Positions 8,676-18,248 of a stretch of 64,000 bases of DNA are shown here, piece after piece (position 1 is the first letter of the stretch; each line of letters opens with the position of its first letter). The stretch spans positions 124,001 to 188,000 of the forward strand of contig NZ_RXYB01000004.1 in the NCBI RefSeq assembly GCF_008086615.1, given 5' to 3'. The position numbers and the translations under genes were made by a program. The notes under the pieces are model-generated. The model saw only the letters and a program-made list of their open reading frames with translations. It was not told the origin of the DNA and did not search any database. The DNA is from Acetobacterium tundrae (GTDB taxonomy: Bacteria > Bacillota > Clostridia > Eubacteriales > Eubacteriaceae).

Positions 8676-9581
8676 GTGAAAGGATTGACGATTGCATTGA
8701 GTCTTTTGATTTTTTTAGTGGGCCTCCTGGCCGTTTATATTGGAATTCTCCAGTATCAGCTTCACAGCATGAACAGCCAGCTTGATAAGCGTTTGAGAGA
8801 GAAAACCAGGCAGCCATTGTCCCTGGAACTCATTAATCCAGAACTTAATTGTCTTGCCGCTAATATGAATAAAAGTCTCAAAGCCGAAGAAACCCTTCGG
8901 CTTAGCGGCATTCGTGAAGAAAAACAGTTTAAGGAAATGATTGCCAATATATCCCATGATCTGCGAACCCCTCTGACTGCCATTAAAGGCTATCAGCAAC
9001 TCATGGAAAAAGAGGAATTAACCGAGGATCAACAAGCAAAACTTCACATTGCCCAAAAACACGCTGATGAACTGGGCAACCTGATTCAGCACTTTTTTGA
9101 ATACTCCTATTTGTTAAATGCCGAGTCTGAACCAACAATTGAAGGTTTTAATCTGACAAACCTTGTGGCCGAATGCCTTGCAGAGTCAGTTGCAGTTTTT
9201 GAAGAAAACAATCTGTCGGTATGCTTTAAAGAAGGGCCATCGGTCTTTGCTTTTGGAGATCAAGAAATGACTACCCGAATTGTGAAAAATCTCATTCGGA
9301 ACTGTATTGCTCATTCGCTAGGGAATGTTAGGGTAGAGATTTTGGCGGAAGAACATGCGGTGATTTCATTTAAAAATCCGGTAATGAATCCACAGGAAAT
9401 TGATGTAAAACGTCTCTTTGATCGATTTTATACAGCAGATAAAGCCCGGGGAAAAACCACCGGCCTGGGACTTTCCATCGTTAAATCTCTTGTCGAAAAA
9501 ATGAACGGCCATACAAAAGCGAATTTACAGGAATATGAGCTTGAAATTCGAGTTGAACTGCCACTATGGGAGATGCCCTAA
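8676..9581 (+). CDS. Sensor histidine kinase with single N-terminal membrane helix
   Basis: About 301 residues. One membrane helix at residues ~4-25 is followed by a short linker, a HisKA domain with phospho-acceptor His about residue 94 (ISHDLRTPLTAIKGY) and a HATPase_c domain (GLGLSIVKSL). There is no room for an extracellular sensor, so sensing probably goes through the partner transporter or the membrane, as in BceS-like kinases. The start is uncertain: GTG at 8676 is chosen, with TTG at 8673 or 8685 as alternatives; AGAAAGG lies just upstream. It is the likely partner of the regulator at 5895. Confidence 0.85.
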   Translation: MKGLTIALSLLIFLVGLLAVYIGILQYQLHSMNSQLDKRLREKTRQPLSLELINPELNCLAANMNKSLKAEETLRLSGIREEKQFKEMIANISHDLRTPLTAIKGYQQLMEKEELTEDQQAKLHIAQKHADELGNLIQHFFEYSYLLNAESEPTIEGFNLTNLVAECLAESVAVFEENNLSVCFKEGPSVFAFGDQEMTTRIVKNLIRNCIAHSLGNVRVEILAEEHAVISFKNPVMNPQEIDVKRLFDRFYTADKARGKTTGLGLSIVKSLVEKMNGHTKANLQEYELEIRVELPLWEMP

Positions 9582-9755
9582 TAAAACCCCATAGCTTGTT
9601 TAATATATATTTTTTTTAATGCCATATGAATGATCCCTGAAAGACTGGACCAAAAATAAAAACCACCAGTGTTTTTGAAAAGGAGATTAGCATAAAATAC
9701 AAGCTGCAATGAGACTGAATTATATTATCGGTTTATTCACACTTTTATTGCCAAA

Positions 9756-9788
9756 CTTAACCTTTCCTAAACCTTTTGACTATAAACT
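9756..9788 (+). promoter_or_regulatory. Promoter with 11-bp-spaced direct repeat, copy 2
   Basis: TTAACC (9757) and TAAACC (9768) are 11 bases apart, with TATAAA (9781-9786) 18 bases beyond the first repeat. The block is nearly identical to that at 6681-6713, although the surrounding DNA is not. It precedes the second ABC pair (9856, 10715), suggesting both transporters answer to the same response regulator. Confidence 0.6.
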
Positions 9789-9855
9789 GAAGCCATGAAA
9801 CGATTGATGATCAAAAATAATGAGAAAGCAGAAATCTTTATACGTTGGAGGTATT

Positions 9856-10713
9856 ATGGAAAACAAGAGAGAAATACTGTCGGTTAAGCATTTAAATAAA
9901 AGCTATGATGCATTTAAATTAAAAAACGTGTCGCTAACCCTTCAGGCTGGTTCTATTATGGGGTTTATTGGACGAAACGGGGCAGGGAAGACCACAACCC
10001 TGAAATCCATGGTGAACCTGGTTCACTCTGATACCGGATCGGTTGAATTCTTCGGGATGGATATAAAGACTCATGAATCTGAAATCAAGCAGAGGATTTC
10101 CTTTGCTTTTGGTGGGGTGGATTATTATCTGCAAAAAAAGCTGGGGACAATTACCAACGTATATAAACGATTTTATGATCAGTGGGATGAAAAGGCCTAT
10201 GAGGATTACCTCAAACAGTTTGAACTGAATCCGAACAAGAATGTTAAAGAGCTGTCCCAGGGAATGCGTGTGAAATACGGCCTTGCTCTGGCGTTATCCC
10301 ACCATGCGGAAATTCTGATTCTGGATGAGCCTACAAGTGGCCTGGACCCGGTGTCTCGGGATGAAATCCTAAATATCTTTACTGATGTGGTGGATTCGAA
10401 ACAGGCAAGTATTTTATTTTCTACACATATCACATCCGATCTTGACAAATGCGCTGACGAAATCACCTATATTAAAAACGGAGAAATTCTTGTCAGTGAG
10501 GAAAAGGACACTTTTGTTGATTCCTACCGACTGGTGGAAGGATCGATGGACCAGCTAACTGAGAATTTAAAGTCCATCATTATCGGTTGTCATGAACGCA
10601 GGGGAGAATTCTCGGGATTGATCAAAAGCAAGGATTGTGGAAATGCGCAAGACATCAAGTGCTCCCCAGCCGATTTGGAATCCATCATGGTTCATATTGA
10701 AAGGAGAGCATAA
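9856..10713 (+). CDS. ABC transporter ATP-binding protein (YtrB/EcsA-like)
   Basis: A 285-residue ATPase. The ATG at 9856 follows TTGGAGG. Walker A GRNGAGKTT, signature LSQGMRVKYGLA, Walker B EILILDEPTSGLDP and switch His (FSTHITSD) are intact. The C-terminal extension of ~75 residues is typical of ABC-2 ATPases paired with PF13346 permeases. Its stop is one base before the permease start. It is probably induced with the first ABC pair through the shared promoter box; the substrate is unknown. Confidence 0.88.
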   Translation: MENKREILSVKHLNKSYDAFKLKNVSLTLQAGSIMGFIGRNGAGKTTTLKSMVNLVHSDTGSVEFFGMDIKTHESEIKQRISFAFGGVDYYLQKKLGTITNVYKRFYDQWDEKAYEDYLKQFELNPNKNVKELSQGMRVKYGLALALSHHAEILILDEPTSGLDPVSRDEILNIFTDVVDSKQASILFSTHITSDLDKCADEITYIKNGEILVSEEKDTFVDSYRLVEGSMDQLTENLKSIIIGCHERRGEFSGLIKSKDCGNAQDIKCSPADLESIMVHIERRA

Positions 10714-10714
10714 A

Positions 10715-11362
10715 ATGAAAAATTTACTTTACAAAGAATTTAAACTCGCCTTGCATCCCACCTGTTATATATTCCTTTTGATGGCGTTCATGCTTCTGAT
10801 TCCCAACTATCCATACTATGTTGCCTTCTTCTATCAGACATTGGGTATCTTTTTCATTTTTGTGGGAGGACAGGCGAACAATGATGTGTATTTTACAACC
10901 CTTCTGCCCGTTCCCAAAAGGGCTACAGTGAAGGCACGATTTGGCGTGATCATCATCATGGAACTTGCTCAAATTGCCGTTTCGATACCTTTTGCTATTC
11001 TGAGAAACATCCTCAATCCTTTAGAAAATCAGGCGGGAATGGAAGCCAATATTGCACTGTTCGGCCTTGTTTTTATAATGTACGCCATTTTCAACATGGT
11101 CTTTCTACCCATGGTTTATAAGACGGCCTTCAAAATAGGGCTGCCCTATGTTTTCGCCTGCAGTGCCATGGCCATCTTCGTTGGTGTTGCCGAGCTTTTA
11201 ATTCAGCTTATACCAGCTCTGAAAACCACACTTGATACTTTGAATCTCCGCTATTTGCCTCAGCAGCTGGCTGTTCTTAGCTTTGGAATTTTGGTGTTTT
11301 TACTGGTGACTACTCTTGCTTACCTGAAATCCGTAACGCGTTTTGAAAAAATAGATCTGTGA
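10715..11362 (+). CDS. ABC-2 transporter permease (ABC2_membrane_5 type)
   Basis: A 215-residue membrane protein beginning MKNLLYKEFKLALHP, the characteristic start of PF13346 permeases, with six hydrophobic segments. The ATG follows AAGGAGAG. It pairs with the ATPase at 9856. The family is commonly under GntR or two-component control and linked to envelope stress or antibiotic response. Confidence 0.85.
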   Translation: MKNLLYKEFKLALHPTCYIFLLMAFMLLIPNYPYYVAFFYQTLGIFFIFVGGQANNDVYFTTLLPVPKRATVKARFGVIIIMELAQIAVSIPFAILRNILNPLENQAGMEANIALFGLVFIMYAIFNMVFLPMVYKTAFKIGLPYVFACSAMAIFVGVAELLIQLIPALKTTLDTLNLRYLPQQLAVLSFGILVFLLVTTLAYLKSVTRFEKIDL

Positions 11363-11406
11363 GCGAGTCAATAAAACTTATTTGAGATCAAAGAGGAGAA
11401 ATTCAG

Positions 11407-11805
11407 ATGATTGACTATTTATCATATAGTTTAGAAGTAATGGGAATTATTCTAATCGTGTGGTCATTAATTTGCCTGATTCGGGTAAAAAAACAGGATT
11501 CCTATGGTGTTGAACTTGAGGCAATCGTGGCTGAGATTCACCAAAATAAAGTACGAACCGGGAAAGCGGTTTTTGATGAGTTTACACCAATTTTAGAATA
11601 TACAATTGCAAATGGTATCTATCATGCTGAAGGGCCTACGGTACAGGTGGGTACACATTATCAGCTGGGTCAGACTGTGTTAATCAGGTGTAAACCAGAA
11701 AAACCTGAAAAAATCGTTACTGTTGGAGATAGAAGTGGCTTATTTAACTTAGTGCTAATTGGAATCTGTGGTTTGATGATGGAAATTTTGAGTTTCCTTT
11801 TATGA
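11407..11805 (+). CDS. DUF3592-like membrane protein
   Basis: A 132-residue protein with an N-terminal membrane helix (residues ~7-25), an extracytoplasmic beta-rich middle (FTPILEYTIANGIYHAEG, GQTVLIRCKPEKPEKI) and a C-terminal helix (~112-132). This is the DUF3592 plan. It has a strong ribosome site (AGAGGAG) and lies 44 bases after the ABC permease, so it may be part of that operon. The function is unknown. Confidence 0.7.
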   Translation: MIDYLSYSLEVMGIILIVWSLICLIRVKKQDSYGVELEAIVAEIHQNKVRTGKAVFDEFTPILEYTIANGIYHAEGPTVQVGTHYQLGQTVLIRCKPEKPEKIVTVGDRSGLFNLVLIGICGLMMEILSFLL

Positions 11806-11912
11806 TGGACTGGGGAGATTGTAAAATCCCCCAGGATCCCATCTAATTTATATTGTTATGGAGAACTGATAATTTGGAATTTGCATTTTCAAACCCTGCT
11901 TTTATTTTCGTA

Positions 11913-12419
11913 TTAATGCGTTGCACCAGTTCTTCTGTCAGTTTTTATGATTGCTTCATCATGAGTGATAGTTAACTTATTATTAGATTGGGTTGGATTT
12001 TCATTTTTTATCGTAATTTCATCAATTATATTGCAATAAGCAATATAATAATAAGGAATGGAAATGCTTATGATGGTACCTAGGTGAATCATGAATTCAA
12101 GGTTAGTAGATTTGCAAATGACTTTCTTGAATTCAGAAAGATTCAGAATTATCAAAGAAAATAGATTTAAAAAAATGGAAGTCGTATAACCTGAATTTCC
12201 AACACTAACGGTATGAAAGATACAAATTAGCAGTTGAACCAGGGTAACTAATCCGACAAAAGGGAGATCGAATGGAAATGTTACCTGATAAACTGCGAGG
12301 GCTGAAAAAAAGAGGACATAGATGGCAAAGGTAATATAAGCATTAATAGCAGCAACGGTATTTGTTTCGATATATTGATTTGATGATTGCATTTGCGTAT
12401 TTGATAGTATCATAAACAT
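11913..12419 (-). CDS. Hypothetical membrane protein
   Basis: A 168-residue protein with about four hydrophobic segments (AYITFAIYVLFFSALAVYQV; FVGLVTLVQLLICIFHTV; IFLNLFSLIILNL; LGTIISISIPYYYIAY) and a polar C-terminal tail ending DRRTGATH. AAGGA lies upstream; the internal ATG at 12413 has better spacing than the first ATG at 12419. It is transcribed alone, opposite to the ABC operon. No family is recognised; an immunity-type protein is possible only by neighbourhood. Confidence 0.55.
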   Translation of the reverse strand: MFMILSNTQMQSSNQYIETNTVAAINAYITFAIYVLFFSALAVYQVTFPFDLPFVGLVTLVQLLICIFHTVSVGNSGYTTSIFLNLFSLIILNLSEFKKVICKSTNLEFMIHLGTIISISIPYYYIAYCNIIDEITIKNENPTQSNNKLTITHDEAIIKTDRRTGATH

Positions 12420-12675
12420 TAGTCCTTGTCTGAAGCGTATTTTGTTATAAGTTAGTTTACAACAAAAATTTGGATGTCATATGTTAACTTTATGTTTTAT
12501 TTGTGAAGATTAAAGTATATTAATCTTCACATTGATCGATGAAAAAAATCCCGTTTCAAAATTAGGGGTTTAACTTATAAAATGAAGTATTGATTTAGAT
12601 AAATGTGAATAATACAGTAAATCAGGGGTATAATTATCATGACAAAGAAAGCAAATAAATGAAGGGAGAATAGAA

Positions 12676-12936
12676 ATGATCGATTTGGATTTAAGAAAAC
12701 TGACATTTAGCGATGATCTCTATTTGTCGAATACAACGGGGGAAGTATTGAAGGGGGATTACCAGAATGGGATTCTCGAAGTGATGGGCGACCGAGGCGA
12801 AATCTCGACGTTCGATTCGGTTTATGAGGTAGTGCAGCCAAAATTAGATCGGCTGACCTGGCATGCAAAATATCGACCCATAAAATCGGAAATGGACGAA
12901 GTTCTCGGGTATGAGGAAATCGGGAAGGATAGCTGA
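12676..12936 (+). CDS. Hypothetical acidic protein
   Basis: An 86-residue soluble protein (MIDLDLRKLTFSDDLYLSNT) with a good ribosome site (GAAGGGAG) and its own terminator 30 bases downstream. It is rich in Asp/Glu and has no Cys or membrane segment. The flanking 250 bases upstream hold no other gene. The family is not recognised. Confidence 0.6.
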   Translation: MIDLDLRKLTFSDDLYLSNTTGEVLKGDYQNGILEVMGDRGEISTFDSVYEVVQPKLDRLTWHAKYRPIKSEMDEVLGYEEIGKDS

Positions 12937-12964
12937 AAAAAATCGAATTGGTATCAATGCGTTG

Positions 12965-12988
12965 AAATCCCCTTCTGGGGATTTTTTT
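12965..12988 (+). terminator. Intrinsic terminator
   Basis: AAATCCCC (12965-12972), loop TTCT, GGGGATTT (12977-12984) followed by TTTT. It ends the gene at 12676. Confidence 0.85.
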
Positions 12989-13006
12989 GGGTAAAGCATT
13001 TAATGT

Positions 13007-14929
13007 TTATGACAACAATTCATCCAAATAATCAACTCGATTTCTCCCACCAGTTTTTGCATGATACAGAGCTTTATCTGCAGTTTTGACTAAATGTTCA
13101 TGGGTAGAACCAACAGTTGGAATCATACATGAAACTCCGATGCTCACAGTAACACAGTTTTTCACCAAAGAGCCTTCATGGGGAATGGCAAGGTTATCGA
13201 TTCTTTTTAGCAGCCAATGCGCGATATTTACAGCTTCTTCTTTCGGGGTCTCAGATAAAAGCACAATAAATTCCTCGCCGCCGTAACGAACCACCATATC
13301 GGTTGGACGTGACAGAGAAGTTCTAAGTGTTTCCCCGATTTTCATCAAACATTCATCACCGGCTATGTGACCATACTGATCATTATAATTCTTAAAATAA
13401 TCGACATCAATAAATAACAACGCTATTGGATTTTGCTGTTTCAAGCACCGAAGCCATTCCAATTGGATTGCTTCATCATATTTACGTCGGTTCCATAGCT
13501 CGGTCAGCGGATCTCGCAGTGAAAGTTTTTGAAGTTCATGATTGATTAGTTCCAATTCAAAATTTTGCTGTTCGACTTTTTCGTTTGAGGCGGTCAGTTC
13601 TCTTGTCCGTTGAGAAACCAGGTCATCCAGATGATCATTCATTGCGGTCAATTTTTCACCCATTTCGGTTTTGTATTCTAAAGAGTCAGAGAAGCTCTTT
13701 GCCAGCAGCAAAGAATTAGCAATGGCGAAGATCAATTGACCGGATGAACTGTAATCATCGTCTTGAAAGATCATTTTTAATAAGGGCGGCCAACTATCAT
13801 TGATCCATCCGCTAAGGGCGACAATATCGATGAGACTGGTTGACGCCAGAACCAGACCACCCAAGAGAAAAAGCCAACCGTTTTTTTCTTTATTAAGGAC
13901 TATTTTTATGAGTCGGGTTAACAGATAAATAATAAGAAAAATACTCCATATCTGATAAAAAGGATTGATGACGGTATTTACGTTTGTTGGGGTAAGAAGA
14001 ACGACCACGGCATAAGCCACTGCCAGAAATTGAACCATTTTGACGATTTTGGAATGTAAATAGTGAGGAAAAACCGACCTGAAAAACATGACAATCATTG
14101 GTAACGCCAAACAGTAAGCAAGGGTCTGTATTTTTCGGGCAATTTCAAAGTTCAAGTATGGGAAAAGAAAGAAGAGAAAGGATTCGCCAACAATTAAAGT
14201 TCGAATGGCCACCAGCAGACAAAATAAGCCAAAATACAGCGGGGCAGGGTCTTTTTTACTAAAGAAAAATAAAGCCAGATGATAAATACCGATTATCATT
14301 AAAGCGCCAAAAAGGAAAAGTTCATAAGCAATACCATTATAGCGTAATCCAAGGATCTGGGGTTCTCCGCCAAGTTGGATGCTGTTGAGCAGCCCCCCGC
14401 AGGGCATAAAAAAATTAGAAATCTGAATGACAATTTCATTTTCTCCCGGCTGCGCTTCAAAGGAAGCAACCTGTGGCAAATATTGCGGAGTCATTGTATC
14501 TCTAGTTTTCCCCGTTTCCCCAGCATTTGCGATCAAATTTCCATTGACCCAAAGTTTATAGGCCGTGCGGACTTTAGGAATCTTTAGCGCCAGAATTTCT
14601 TTTTCAGAGGATATAAACTTCAATCGATAGGTTGCATAGCCGCCGCCGGAAATTTGCTCATTGTTTAGTTCGTATTTATTCCATGAGGAAGGAAAATTTA
14701 CATAACCACTCATGGCGCTCTGTTCCAATTCTCCAGGTTCCAGAAGCTGATTCCAGTAAAATTCCCATTCACCGTCTAAAGGAATCACTTTATTTTCCAA
14801 ACTAACTTGGCTGAAATCAAGAAGACCTTTTTCAGCTTCTTGATGTGGTGTAGAAATTTGATTGGAACATCCTCCCCAAAAGGGCATCATTAGGATGATG
14901 ATCAGCAGTAATATTTTATGTTGGCGCAT
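13007..14929 (-). CDS. 7TMR-DISM membrane diguanylate cyclase
   Basis: A 640-residue sensor cyclase. An N-terminal signal with a lipobox-like MPFWGGCSN is followed by a ~180-residue extracellular domain of the 7TMR-DISMED2 type (IPLDGEWEFYWNQLLEPGEL), seven membrane helices (~residues 200-400), a coiled coil and a C-terminal GGDEF domain. The active site RYGGEEF is intact and has a classical inhibitory site, RPTD, five residues upstream, so it should synthesise c-di-GMP with product inhibition. The start ATG at 14929 follows AAGAAGG; a longer frame to 15022 adds a non-signal extension. The extracellular ligand is probably a carbohydrate-like molecule by family analogy. Confidence 0.9.
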   Translation of the reverse strand: MRQHKILLLIIILMMPFWGGCSNQISTPHQEAEKGLLDFSQVSLENKVIPLDGEWEFYWNQLLEPGELEQSAMSGYVNFPSSWNKYELNNEQISGGGYATYRLKFISSEKEILALKIPKVRTAYKLWVNGNLIANAGETGKTRDTMTPQYLPQVASFEAQPGENEIVIQISNFFMPCGGLLNSIQLGGEPQILGLRYNGIAYELFLFGALMIIGIYHLALFFFSKKDPAPLYFGLFCLLVAIRTLIVGESFLFFLFPYLNFEIARKIQTLAYCLALPMIVMFFRSVFPHYLHSKIVKMVQFLAVAYAVVVLLTPTNVNTVINPFYQIWSIFLIIYLLTRLIKIVLNKEKNGWLFLLGGLVLASTSLIDIVALSGWINDSWPPLLKMIFQDDDYSSSGQLIFAIANSLLLAKSFSDSLEYKTEMGEKLTAMNDHLDDLVSQRTRELTASNEKVEQQNFELELINHELQKLSLRDPLTELWNRRKYDEAIQLEWLRCLKQQNPIALLFIDVDYFKNYNDQYGHIAGDECLMKIGETLRTSLSRPTDMVVRYGGEEFIVLLSETPKEEAVNIAHWLLKRIDNLAIPHEGSLVKNCVTVSIGVSCMIPTVGSTHEHLVKTADKALYHAKTGGRNRVDYLDELLS

Positions 14930-15117
14930 GGGATGCCTTCTTTCCGGTAAAATTATAAAATCAATGCGAAATGGAGACAGAAAACGGCTAAAATAAAAAC
15001 TTGTAATGCTTTGCAATCTCATTATACTGCGAGAAGCTCAGTATAGTCAATCAGGATAGCGCTTTTGATGCAAGTCTTTTTAATAAATCTTAGGCAAATC
15101 ATCCGATCCGTTCAGGT

Positions 15118-15148
15118 ACGCCATTAATAATAATTTAATGGCGTTTTA
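15118..15148 (+). terminator. Hairpin with T-tract in the leader before the ABC-F gene
   Basis: ACGCCATTAA (15118-15127) pairs perfectly with TTAATGGCGT (15135-15144), followed by TTT. No plus-strand gene lies just upstream, so it may be an attenuator in the long ABC-F leader. A TATAAT at 15178-15183, after the hairpin, could instead be the ABC-F promoter. Confidence 0.4.
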
Positions 15149-15338
15149 TCAGCTTCCGAATATAGGTAGAATTATGGTATAATTAAAGAAGTAATAGCAG
15201 CAGATTGAATCGCATATTGCTTCCTTGATAAATTTTTCACACCAGTCGTTCTTATTAGATCTGGTGTACAGAAATCAGGCTGATTATCTACAAAAAATGA
15301 AATCAATTTATATTTGTGAATTAAGAAATGGAGAATGA

Positions 15339-16895
15339 ATGAGTATTTTAAATGTCGAAAATCTTTCTCATGGTTTTGGCGATCGGGCGATTTATAATCA
15401 AGTCTCGTTTCGATTGTTAAAAGGAGAACATATCGGTTTAATTGGTCCAAATGGTGAGGGTAAGTCCACGTTTATGAATATTGTAACCGGAAAGCTGATG
15501 CCGGATGAGGGCAAGGTGGAATGGGCCAAGAATGTGCGGGTTGGTTATCTGGATCAGCATGCCATTTTACAAAAGGGAATGACAGTCCGGGATGTACTGA
15601 CTTCAGCCTTTGAATTTTTGCTGGAGATTGAAAGCCGGATTGGTTTTCTCTATGAAAAAATGGGTGAAGACAGTCCCGAAGAACTGGAAAAGAGTTTGGA
15701 AGAAGTGGGAGACCTCCAGGAACTGTTGGAGTTTCATGACTTCTATCTGATTGATTCAAAAGTGGAAGAAGTCGCGAAGTCTCTGGGTCTGAACGAAATC
15801 GGCCTGGAAAAAGATATTACCGAATTAAGCGGCGGCCAGCGGACAAAAGTACTGCTTGGAAAACTGCTGCTGGAAAAACCGGATATCCTGCTATTAGATG
15901 AACCGACAAACTATCTGGATGAACAGCATATTGAGTGGTTAAAGCGGTACCTGAATGACTATGAAAATGCATTTATTCTGATTTCCCATGATCTGTCTTT
16001 TGTCAATCAGGTAATTAATATCATTTATCATATGGATAACCAGAAACTGATGCGTTATGTCGGTGACTATGGTAAATTTCAGGAAGTGCTGGCAGCAAAA
16101 AAAGACCAGGAACAGGCGGCTTACAATCGCCAGCAAAATGAAATCGCCGATTTAAAGGACTTTGTTGCCAGAAATAAGGCCAGGGTGTCGACCCGGAATA
16201 TGGCCATGTCTCGGCAGAAAAAGCTGGATAAAATGGAAATTATTGAGCTTTCAGCTGATAAGCCGAAACCCAGATTCCATTTTAAAGAAGCCGGTTCAAC
16301 AGGCCGGCGCGTTTTTGAGACCCATGATTTAGTCATCGGTTATGATGAACCACTGTCGAAACCGCTTAATTTAATCATGGAGCGAAAACAGAAAATTGTA
16401 TTAACTGGAACAAATGGAATTGGTAAAACAACCCTCTTAAAAAGCATTCTGGGATTGCTCCCGCCGATTAGGGGCACCGTTGAACAGGGTGAAAAACTGG
16501 CAACTGGCTATTATGAACAGGAAATGGATCAGAATATCAGCACCAGCTGTATTGAAGAAGTGTGGGAAGAATTTCCCGGATTAAATCAGAATGAGGTGCG
16601 TTCTGCGCTGGCGCAATGTGGACTGACAAGAAAGCATATTGAAAGTATGGTCAGGGTGCTGAGCGGTGGTGAGCAGGCGAAAGTAAGGCTGTGTAAATTG
16701 ATTAACCGATTGACAAATGTACTGGTTCTTGATGAACCGACCAATCATCTCGATGCCGATGCGAAAGCCGAACTTAAGCGCGCATTGACAGAATATAACG
16801 GAGCTATTCTGATGGTCTGCCATGAACCCGAATTTTATGAGGACTTTGTCAGTCAGGTATGGGATTGTTCCCAGTGGACAACCAAAGCTTTTTAA
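15339..16895 (+). CDS. ABC-F family ATPase
   Basis: A 518-residue soluble protein with two ABC domains. Domain one: Walker A GPNGEGKST, signature LSGGQRTKV, Walker B ILLLDEPTNYLD. Domain two: GTNGIGKTT, LSGGEQAKV, VLVLDEPTNHLD. The domains are joined by a charged linker (DLKDFVARNKARVSTRNMAM) and there is no membrane segment. ABC-F proteins act on the ribosome as translation factors or antibiotic-resistance proteins. The linker is of the housekeeping YbiT/YkpA-like kind rather than clearly a resistance type, but this cannot be settled by eye. The ATG at 15339 follows TGGAG. Confidence 0.9.
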   Translation: MSILNVENLSHGFGDRAIYNQVSFRLLKGEHIGLIGPNGEGKSTFMNIVTGKLMPDEGKVEWAKNVRVGYLDQHAILQKGMTVRDVLTSAFEFLLEIESRIGFLYEKMGEDSPEELEKSLEEVGDLQELLEFHDFYLIDSKVEEVAKSLGLNEIGLEKDITELSGGQRTKVLLGKLLLEKPDILLLDEPTNYLDEQHIEWLKRYLNDYENAFILISHDLSFVNQVINIIYHMDNQKLMRYVGDYGKFQEVLAAKKDQEQAAYNRQQNEIADLKDFVARNKARVSTRNMAMSRQKKLDKMEIIELSADKPKPRFHFKEAGSTGRRVFETHDLVIGYDEPLSKPLNLIMERKQKIVLTGTNGIGKTTLLKSILGLLPPIRGTVEQGEKLATGYYEQEMDQNISTSCIEEVWEEFPGLNQNEVRSALAQCGLTRKHIESMVRVLSGGEQAKVRLCKLINRLTNVLVLDEPTNHLDADAKAELKRALTEYNGAILMVCHEPEFYEDFVSQVWDCSQWTTKAF

Positions 16896-16901
16896 ATTGC
16901 A

Positions 16902-16942
16902 GGAAAGACCTTGTTTGACGGTCTGTCAAACAAGGTCTTTCC
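16902..16942. terminator. Strong bidirectional terminator
   Basis: A perfect 18-bp stem: GGAAAGACCTTGTTTGAC (16902-16919), loop GGTCT, and its complement at 16925-16942. It lies between the convergent ABC-F and MFS genes. Confidence 0.85.
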
Positions 16943-16985
16943 AATTAACAATATTAAGAACCAGAGAAGACATCTAACGAACGCT

Positions 16986-18236
16986 TCAGTTCGATGAGCT
17001 GTTTTTTACTCCCACGCAGGGAATTTTTGATTTCATAAACAAATTCCATGAAAGCAGGGATAATAATGAGAAGACTGTGATCAGCAAGCCGAGACCGAAG
17101 ACGATATTTCCCCATGAAATAGAAGCTAGAGACATGCCAATACTCCCGAATACGGTGAAGAGTGTACCAATTACAGAAGAGGCAGAACCGGTATCACTTT
17201 CCTGTTGATCAAGTAGCAGATTGGTACTGAAAGGGCGCATCACAGTACCTGCTACAGACATGAAGATGAAGGACGCCCAGAATAATAAGGGTGTTAAGGT
17301 ACCCAGTGTCATGACTAAAACGCCGCTTAATGTTGCAATGGCTAAAATTATTGAAGCAAAGAGCTTTTTATCCATATTGCTTAGAAATTTAACATAGATA
17401 AAAGGTCCCGCTATGGACAGCAAGGCATTGGCGGCAAAGAAATAGCTGTAAACCTGAGCACTGAGACCAAAGTAATCCACATAAATATAGGATGAAACAG
17501 CAATATAACCCATAAATGGAAGCGTACTTAAAGCAAATATGAAGGCCGGGATAATAAAACTCTTATTTTTACTGACAATGATCAAACGACCGAAGGAGCC
17601 AAACAATGTTCCGGTATAGCGATCTTCATCTTTTAACGTCTCCTGGAATAGAAGCGAGAAACCAAGGTTGACAAGACTAATGAGTGAAAGGGTCCAGAAG
17701 GAGCCTCTCCAAGTGGAGAAGCTTAAAATTAAACCACCGATAATGGGTGCAATCATGGGTGCAAGCCCCGTGATGGATTGACAAATGGCTAAAATGGATT
17801 CCCGTTTTTTTCCAGAGTACGAGTCCTTTACAACCGCCATGGAAACGGATGTAATCGCCCCGGAACCGATCCCCTGAAGGATTCTGGCGGCAATCAGGAA
17901 GTAAATGTTTATTGAAAGCGCACAGGCGATACTACTTGCGGCATACAGAATGCTTCCCACAATAAGAATGGGTTTACGGCCATACTTTTCACTGAGAGGC
18001 CCCCAAAATAAAATGCCAATAGCATAAAAAAAGAAAAATGCACTTAAAGTTAAATTTGTTACGGCGGAACTGCTTCCAAAATATGAATTCATGCTGGGCA
18101 GCGCTGGCAGATACATATCTGTTGAAAGAGGAACAAACATGTTCATGAGCGCCATAAAAACGATGAGGCCTTTATTTCCCAGATATTTCTGCTTGTTTCC
18201 AACTTCCAGGTTGGTTTGGTTAGGTGATTGAGTCAT
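16986..18236 (-). CDS. Bcr/CflA-family MFS drug exporter
   Basis: A 416-residue transporter with twelve hydrophobic segments. The Bcr/CflA signature MFVPLSTDMYLPALPSM lies near residue 35, and the MFS motif A appears as GPLSEKYGRKPIL. It pumps drugs out by proton antiport. The start is 12 bases after the stop of the MarR gene at 18249, so the two form an operon that is most likely derepressed by a transported compound. Confidence 0.9.
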   Translation of the reverse strand: MTQSPNQTNLEVGNKQKYLGNKGLIVFMALMNMFVPLSTDMYLPALPSMNSYFGSSSAVTNLTLSAFFFFYAIGILFWGPLSEKYGRKPILIVGSILYAASSIACALSINIYFLIAARILQGIGSGAITSVSMAVVKDSYSGKKRESILAICQSITGLAPMIAPIIGGLILSFSTWRGSFWTLSLISLVNLGFSLLFQETLKDEDRYTGTLFGSFGRLIIVSKNKSFIIPAFIFALSTLPFMGYIAVSSYIYVDYFGLSAQVYSYFFAANALLSIAGPFIYVKFLSNMDKKLFASIILAIATLSGVLVMTLGTLTPLLFWASFIFMSVAGTVMRPFSTNLLLDQQESDTGSASSVIGTLFTVFGSIGMSLASISWGNIVFGLGLLITVFSLLSLLSWNLFMKSKIPCVGVKNSSSN

Positions 18237-18248
18237 TAATTTCTCTCC

